Of a stretch of 64,000 nt of DNA, positions 57,701 through 64,000 are shown piece after piece (within the stretch, counting starts at the first letter, position 1; each line of letters begins with the position of its first letter). Origin of the DNA: Cryptomeria japonica (lineage: Eukaryota; Streptophyta; Pinopsida; Cupressales; Cupressaceae); assembly GCF_030272615.1 (NCBI RefSeq), contig NC_081414.1, positions 820,098,396 through 820,162,395 on the forward strand, written 5' to 3'. Below the pieces are notes generated by a model. That model saw only the letters and a list, made by a program, of their open reading frames with translations, made no database searches and was not told the origin of the DNA. Made by a program: the position numbers and the translations under genes.

Positions 57701-60211
57701 TACAAACCTGCAGGTCTAAAGACGAAAGTTGAAAATAATAACAGTACCCAGTCATTGTGGCACCTAAACAAACTATAATGTACGTAAAGCTTTGTAAAAT
57801 GATTGCTATTATAGCATGCGAAACTATTCCAAGCTTTAGAATCTTAATCCCTTCTAACAAAATCTACTCAACACAACAAGTATCAAATAAAAGCAAACAA
57901 ATGCTGCTAGTTTTGTATTTCCCAAATGCATTTATCTAAACAAATGTCTCTGAGATATATTTATAGTATTGTAAATATATAATTATAAATTTATTTTTAT
58001 AAATATTAGTTATTCCTATCTCCTCACTAAGAAATCCTTCAATTAGCCTCCCAAGAGCCGCAACAAAGACATCTAAAACACTAAATTATGGTTACTATAG
58101 GTTCATCAAATTCTCTCAACAAAATTTTATCCAACAGTAACTATCAGCTCTTCCATAATATGTAAATACTAATTTTTAATTATTAAATGATTTGATACTT
58201 AAATGGCCGTTGTGCACTTATGCAATTACAATCAGATCCCCGTGTGGCCACTGTATCCATTTAAATGCATCCAAGGCATAAATGCTGTAAAGTATGAATC
58301 ACTTATAGCTACCACAAAGAGTTTGACAAACTAGAACATTAATCATTAAACAACCTACAACTTTAAAAAATGTAGACTATACTCACATTGGTATCTAGGA
58401 CGTAAGTTTTGTATAATGTCTGCAAAACCCTCGGTATACAAATACATCAAACTAGTTACGATTAAGGTACCATTCATTAACTGCAATTAATAACGTACAA
58501 TTCCTACTCTCAATTCTACTGACCATTGCAGATAATTGTTCAATCTCGTAAACAAGTAAAAAGCTTTTACAAGTTACCATTAGAAGCTCTAAAGATAACT
58601 GTAACATGCAAAAACCAGGATAATAATAAATCCGCTCCAAGAAATTACTCACATTTTAAAACCTGAATATCAAAAGAACCAACTTCAAAACTTGGATACC
58701 AAAGACCACATGACAAAAGAGCAAATGAATAGAGTTCAACCATAGCTTAAATGGAATTTAGCCCCTATAAATTGCAATCCACATTTATCACATATTTTTA
58801 GTTTTGAATAATTTTACTTCAAACTTAATAAGCTAATGCCCATATACTAGAATCCAGAAATGGTCATTTGATGCTTAAAAATTCTTACAAGCAACAAAAG
58901 AATCTAATCATAAGATGAGACAACAATGTACTACCAAGAATGCTGTAACTTCACTGTGCCAAATGTAGCAACATTCTCTAGTGACAAATACTTATCACAT
59001 CCAGAGAGCAGAAAAGCGCTTGGTCAAATATGTAACTAGAACAAACAGAATTTTAGGGCAAAAAAAAAGGTGGCACCTACTGTGCTGAGGGGGAATACAC
59101 AATGACTTCATGTGAACTGCATCTATGGCGACCATTGGCCCTGGGGGATAAGGAAACAATAATGCATGTTGGCAAAAAAGTGACCCAGACCACACATTAT
59201 GAAAGCATCCTAGGACAGCAATTGAAAAAAAAAATCAAGGGAATTCATTATAAGGAAGTCTTATATTCCTTGACAAAATCCTCATCCCCCGTGAAACCAT
59301 AAGATAAAATTTAGACTCTTTATAGACTCTACACTGAGCCGTCTACAGACACAAGATGTTCTTCCACTGCACACCAGCACAATACAGATTAACCAATCTG
59401 TTTCTATAAATGGCATTGTATAAATACAGAATAATTGTAGTATAATACTATTCTATTTATTGTTTAAAAAGAATATGTTGGTAATGTGTAATTAGAATTT
59501 GAGACTAATCAACAAAAATAAGTAGCAATTTAAGGGGTAAAAAATTGTGTATATAATGATTCCGTTTAGAATTGTAACTCATTTAAACATATGGTGATGG
59601 CAATTATTAATGAAAGTTAACAAACATATTATTTTCCATATGTACAAGATGGAACAAATGTATCCCTCCCGACTGCAGCCAAAAATAACTGCCAGAATAC
59701 AATATGTCAAATCCTTCCTGCAAAAATATGTGATTGCTGCAGCAACGAGCAACAAATTGCAACACTTGTATGAAAATCTTGCAGCAACCTTAACAAGCTA
59801 TAATCGCATCAGAAAGAAAATCCAATAAATTGCCATGACAATAGGGAATGTAATAGCTTCAGAGACCAGTTGGAGTAGATCCCAACTCACATAAACATTC
59901 TGTGGCACAACAGCCAATGTTGAGGGACTAACCAGTAACAAATTATTACCTCTGGTAGTAAGTACTAGGAATCCTTCAATAGCACCGAACCCAATGCAAC
60001 TTCTCTCGATAAAGTACTAACCCTGGGAAAGCCTTCCAAAAAAATCAGGGCCATGCAAAAACATTAAATATAGGATTATGATGTGAAGCCTGCATAAACC
60101 TGTGTCTGCTCTTCAAGTAACAACTCTAAAATTGAGAAGTGAATTGAAAATCAGTCAGACCACCCCATTACATAGAGATATATGGGTGTGGATAAACATG
60201 AAGGTTCAACT
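54746..60211. other. Intergenic region, no supported genes
   Basis: AT-rich sequence with only short frames and no family motifs. Noted items: a 26-bp direct duplication at about 55372-55423 (CCTCTACCCATGYCAAGTAT), a 69-bp tandem duplication at 56589-56726, and AT-rich stretches near 57960-58015. The part next to 60211 should contain the 3' untranslated region of the LARP1-type gene; an AATAAA on the minus strand lies near 59456 but is too distant to be assigned. Confidence 0.5.
56589..56726. repeat. 69-bp tandem duplication, two copies
   Basis: Units 56589-56657 and 56658-56726 (CTATTATAAGGGRTATATTG...) differ at two positions only. Confidence 0.85.
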
Positions 60212-62756
60212 TCACTCAGCAGATGCAGATATTGATATTCCTAGATTCATATCCTCCCCTGACAGTGAATCATTGTATGCTTTCTCTTTGACACTTTCTT
60301 TTGGTAACTTTGCACGGAAGTCATCCAATGTTCGAAACTCCTCTGTGAGCAACCTTTCAAGTTCAGGATGCTTCTTCAGAGACTTAGAGCACTTCCCATA
60401 ATGATGAAATGCCCTGCAGCCATAATTCATGATTATAAGTGTTTGATAACTTTTTCCAATGTATCATATTTCCTGTGCACAAAGTAAACACAGAAAATTA
60501 AACATGAAGAAAATGTACCAGTATTTCTCAAGGCCATAAAGATTGCCCTTTTTGTAAAATTCAAGTGTAAGCTGCTCAAAATCTTCATACAGATTTTTCT
60601 TAAAATGGTTCTCCAATCCATAGCTGCAAGCTCCAAAGGGGACCATATTCTTAAATTCTGATAATCCTCGAGGAAGATAAAAGCATATTTAAATAACATA
60701 TGAATACACCACAAACCATCACCTGTAAAACCTGAAAAGGCACTCCACACCATAATTATACTTCGCCGCTGCATCCTCCAGTGCTAATCTTCTGAACTCA
60801 TCATACATAGAACGATTGAAATTTGTTCTGAGGAAATAAGACCAAAAACGATAGAGAGTATTCATTTCCTGCAAAAAAAAACAGGAGGAAGCTACCATCA
60901 CACCAAATTTGGAATTTCAAGCACTTCACAAGTGGCACTTGCAGCATCAAATTTAGGCACAAAACCAAGTCAGTAATCTGCAACCAATAGAAAATGCCTA
61001 CATAGAATGAACATGCATCCCATATTATGAGATCTTCAAAAAACTAAGTTAAACAAATCACTGCATATATTAAGTAAATAGCTATTTAAATAGTGCAAAA
61101 GTTTTCAAAAAGCAGAAATGAAAATAAATAGCTAATTTAAATAGTTTTGCTTACTATTTTATTCAGTTAAAGCTACTTTTATTTAGTATTTGTTTTCCTA
61201 CTTTACTGCTAATGCCCTGTATTTTTCAATAATGCAGTAAATAAACTGTATTTGTAACTTTCGGTTGTAGTTTTCAAAAAGTTACTGTTAATTAGTAAAA
61301 AGTTTATTTGTGTGAAGAACTTCTGTGAACAAATTCATGCCATTGCACTCTTACTCTCACTGTAGATTTCACTTCTTGACATAATTATTTTTTGGTCAGT
61401 TAAGCAGCTCATAGGCTAATCCCAAACAATCCAAATGATGTAGTGTGCTGAAACACATTGACAATCTTTAACTAGCATTTCATTCTTAAACAGAGTACAG
61501 ATGAATTAGAGATTCTAGAGCTAAGTTAACTGCCACTTGTAAGCCAAACTGTAAGTCCATGAGAATCGATAGTCAGTGTCTGTCCCCTAGATTGTGATAC
61601 TGTACAAAGAAATCCTTACCTCTCTGCAACCAACACCAACTCTCTTGCGCTCTGCTAAGCAACGATTGTAAAATTTCAAATATCTAAAATCCAAAACAAT
61701 CAGGTATGAGGGGAAGCATAGAAAAAATAGTGAATTACTAAATAGTTTACAAACATGCCTTTATTTGCCAAACTTATTAAAATAAGAAATACAAAATGCA
61801 GAATTCATTCATAACTGTACACCATGACTAAACATGCAACTCACTTCTGTTGTTTGAAGCCATTATCTTCCAATAGCTCATGACTTGGATGCTGGAAATC
61901 AGGAAATGATTTTGGCATGGAACCAACAGGTGGACTACAACTACCAGCAAAATTGCTACTTCCAACAAATGATCCATGAGGAGAAGACGCAAGTTTTGAA
62001 GATGTTATTGTTCTGCCATTCAAAAGAAAAAATAAGTAAGCAATTTAATGTTTCTATAAGGGAAATCTCAAGACAACAATTTATTTATATTTTTAATCTC
62101 AATTTGCATAGGAAAGAAAGGTCTGTCTGATAAGAAAAACAATAACACAAGATAGTCGAACCAACCCGTCCGGAGGAGTTGAACTGAAGAAAAAACCAAC
62201 AGAATTACTAGGTGGACTTTCTGATATAGAAGGATGTCGATTGCGAGGTCCAATGCTTTGAATTCGAGTGTTGCTAGGAAACAAACGTTGTTTCTGTGAA
62301 GATTGTATTCGACCTCCACTACTTTTGTTTGATCTCCTCCTAGAATTGGAATTCAAAGGTCCCTCTGAACTGTTAATTCCAACACCATTAACACTTGACT
62401 TAGAGTTTGCACCACCACCACTTCCACTCGACCCAGCATCATTTCTATTATGCCTAATTTCCCAGCCTTGCTGACTCTTCTGACCATTCTCTGACCGCCC
62501 TTTGTGTAGTTCCTACAAATTGATAAGATGGCACCAAGAATTCCACAACGCTAAGAATGGATGATATCTTAAAGAAAAAATCTCTAAATTATACATGGCC
62601 AATTACCTATTTTACCTCTTGGATGGGCACAGATACAAAATAAATTCCTACCTGTTCATAAAAATAAAGACCATCATTTATAGCTGTTGCAACTTCATTT
62701 GAGATGGCAGCTTGCTCTCTTTCATCTCTCCTGTCACCCCTGTTTATCTTTCGATT
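60212..62756 (-). CDS. La-related protein 1 (LARP1)-type gene, C-terminal seven exons
   Basis: RNA-binding regulator of mRNA translation and stability in the cytoplasm, by family. Exons on the minus strand: 62756-62652, 62512-62166, 62012-61845, 61683-61620, 60868-60723, 60623-60519, 60413-60212. All six introns have GT and AG ends, phases join without a break, and the 378 codons end in TGA. Exon 1 has [17 protein letters not shown] and LYFYEQ, as found just after the La module in plant LARP1. Exon 2 is Ser/Asn/Arg-rich and disordered. From about residue 190 the DM15 region has three helical repeats: [88 protein letters not shown]; ending [20 protein letters not shown]. This region binds the cap and 5' TOP motif in animal LARP1; the same role is inferred here. 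The La domain and start lie beyond the right edge. Confidence 0.93.
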
Positions 62757-64000
62757 CTGCAAAAACAACACATTTGACAATCCTACATCAATATGTGCAT
62801 AATTATATACCATACAAACTTCATCTATTCATATATCCATACACACAAATTTCTAAATTTATATGAGAAATGAATCCACGGTAATTTAATAAACAATGGT
62901 CACTAACAGAAATCCCAAAATGCTCTAGCAAAGGTAAGATCTTTCTGTTAAGAAAACTTACAATTATCTATTAGAGTTACCCATTTGACACAAAACTAAG
63001 AAACAAAGGAAAGAAGGAAAAAAACTAAAACTAGTGAAGTGATACAGGGTAAGAATGATACTCGTGCAGCCAGACAAACAGAGGCAAACAGATACTACTA
63101 TCTCATTTGCAAGCATTTTAATTAATTTTATGCAATAAACTGTCAAAAGAGAATTTACTTCATCTTGATTGGATAGATAAGGTATGTCAATACTTTATCT
63201 AAAAGGTGGCATAACAGTAAATCCCCCTGTGAAAAGTAGCAGAGGAATGTTTATCCTTTTGCTTTGCATATATTGCAACCACAGAGAAAATAACTTGAGA
63301 AGGACATCAATATAGACAAATGCACAGCACTGTTGCTTTTGCTGGGGTAAACACATAACTCATTACAAGACAATCAAGTACCTTCTCTATCCAAAATAAT
63401 ATGATTTAAACTGAAAATGCAAGCCTTAAACATCAATTCTGAATTCCTTGTGCTTGCACTACAAAAAACATATGTAAAATTCTAAAAATAGAGAACACAA
63501 CAGCTTCACAAAAACAGCACAGCAGCTTCACAGACACATTAATACTAAGAGAAACACAAAATTTGAACACAGCAGCTTCAAAACACATAAACCCTAACAG
63601 TAACACAGTAAAACACCAGCAAATACAACAACAAAATACAGAGGACCAAAGCTAATACAAACTCACAGGGAATCTTGACAGAATACCTCACATCAAATAT
63701 TCATGAAAAACAATTGAAGTCAAATTTTTTAAAATGCAAATGAAAAGAACTATTGGATGTCAATGTCTTATATTTTTATTATAAGTCAAAAGCCTCACAA
63801 TTTAACCTAAAATTAATTTTGCCAAATATCAAATTTTTACAATACAATTGAATGAACTCTGTGACATGGATATTGGGCATTTTGTCTTTTGCCTTTGCCT
63901 TGTCATTTTATCATCTGCGCCATGTTTTAAAAAACCAAAAAAATACTGACCTGACTCACAAGTACTAGAAAGTCAACCAGACTTGTCAAGAACTGGTGGG
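62757..64000 (-). other. Intron or upstream part of the LARP1-type gene
   Basis: More than 1.2 kb upstream of the first visible exon contains no convincing exon on the minus strand (short frames only, AT-rich). Since the family needs an N-terminal part and La domain, this is most simply a long intron that runs past the window edge. The acceptor TTTTTGCAG sits at 62757-62765. Confidence 0.6.

Overview
The window looks like nuclear DNA of a seed plant with a large, retrotransposon-rich genome; a gymnosperm is plausible but not proven. About 55 kb is layered LTR-retrotransposon debris. The only host gene I can support is the 3' half of a La-related protein 1 (LARP1)-type gene on the minus strand at 60212-62756, with seven exons, clean GT-AG introns and a three-unit DM15 region. 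There are no bacterial features, CRISPR arrays, rRNA or tRNA genes.

Layout, left to right. (1) 1-10.5 kb: a minus-strand Ty3/gypsy element of Tat/Ogre-like organisation (element A: gag, protease, extra RNase H, RT running off the left edge), its LTR at 5021 to about 5.9 kb with a PBS, then a second minus-strand block carrying a long post-pol ORF (6027-8962) and a degenerate repeat region (9.2-10.3 kb). (2) 10.6-37.7 kb: a minus-strand Ty1/copia element (copia A) whose RT gene is split by a 22-kb insertion, 13032-35010. That insertion is a second Tat-like element (element B: two LTRs of about 1.1 kb, a GTTTC/GTTCC target duplication, plus-strand gag-PR-RNaseH-RT-RNaseH-IN, an antisense ORF, then a plus-strand post-pol ORF). 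Inside element B sits a complete minus-strand chromovirus, 14259-22231, with two 1644-bp LTRs, a perfect CTACT duplication, an initiator-Met PBS and a chromodomain. (3) 37.7-43.7 kb: the 3' part of another chromovirus (plus strand) with a probable 4.3-kb LTR holding a GC-rich inverted-repeat island. (4) 43.7-47.0 kb: a decayed plus-strand copia pol split by a 1239-bp solo LTR with a perfect ATTTC duplication. (5) 47-60.2 kb: AT-rich sequence with nested copia LTR remnants (50.8-52.8 kb), a decayed gypsy integrase (53.2-54.75 kb) and a short LINE-like insertion with a 15-bp target duplication. (6) 60.2-64 kb: the LARP1-type gene.

The most interesting system is the pair of Tat-like elements. 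Both carry an additional RNase H between protease and RT. In element B this upstream copy keeps all four acidic catalytic positions, while the usual RNase H after RT has lost at least two, which resembles the retroviral tether arrangement. Both elements' blocks also carry a long unassigned post-pol ORF ending in helical or coiled-coil sequence, and element B has an acidic-tailed antisense ORF between pol and that ORF. Most pol genes have multiple stops or frameshifts, so the elements are annotated as pseudogenes.
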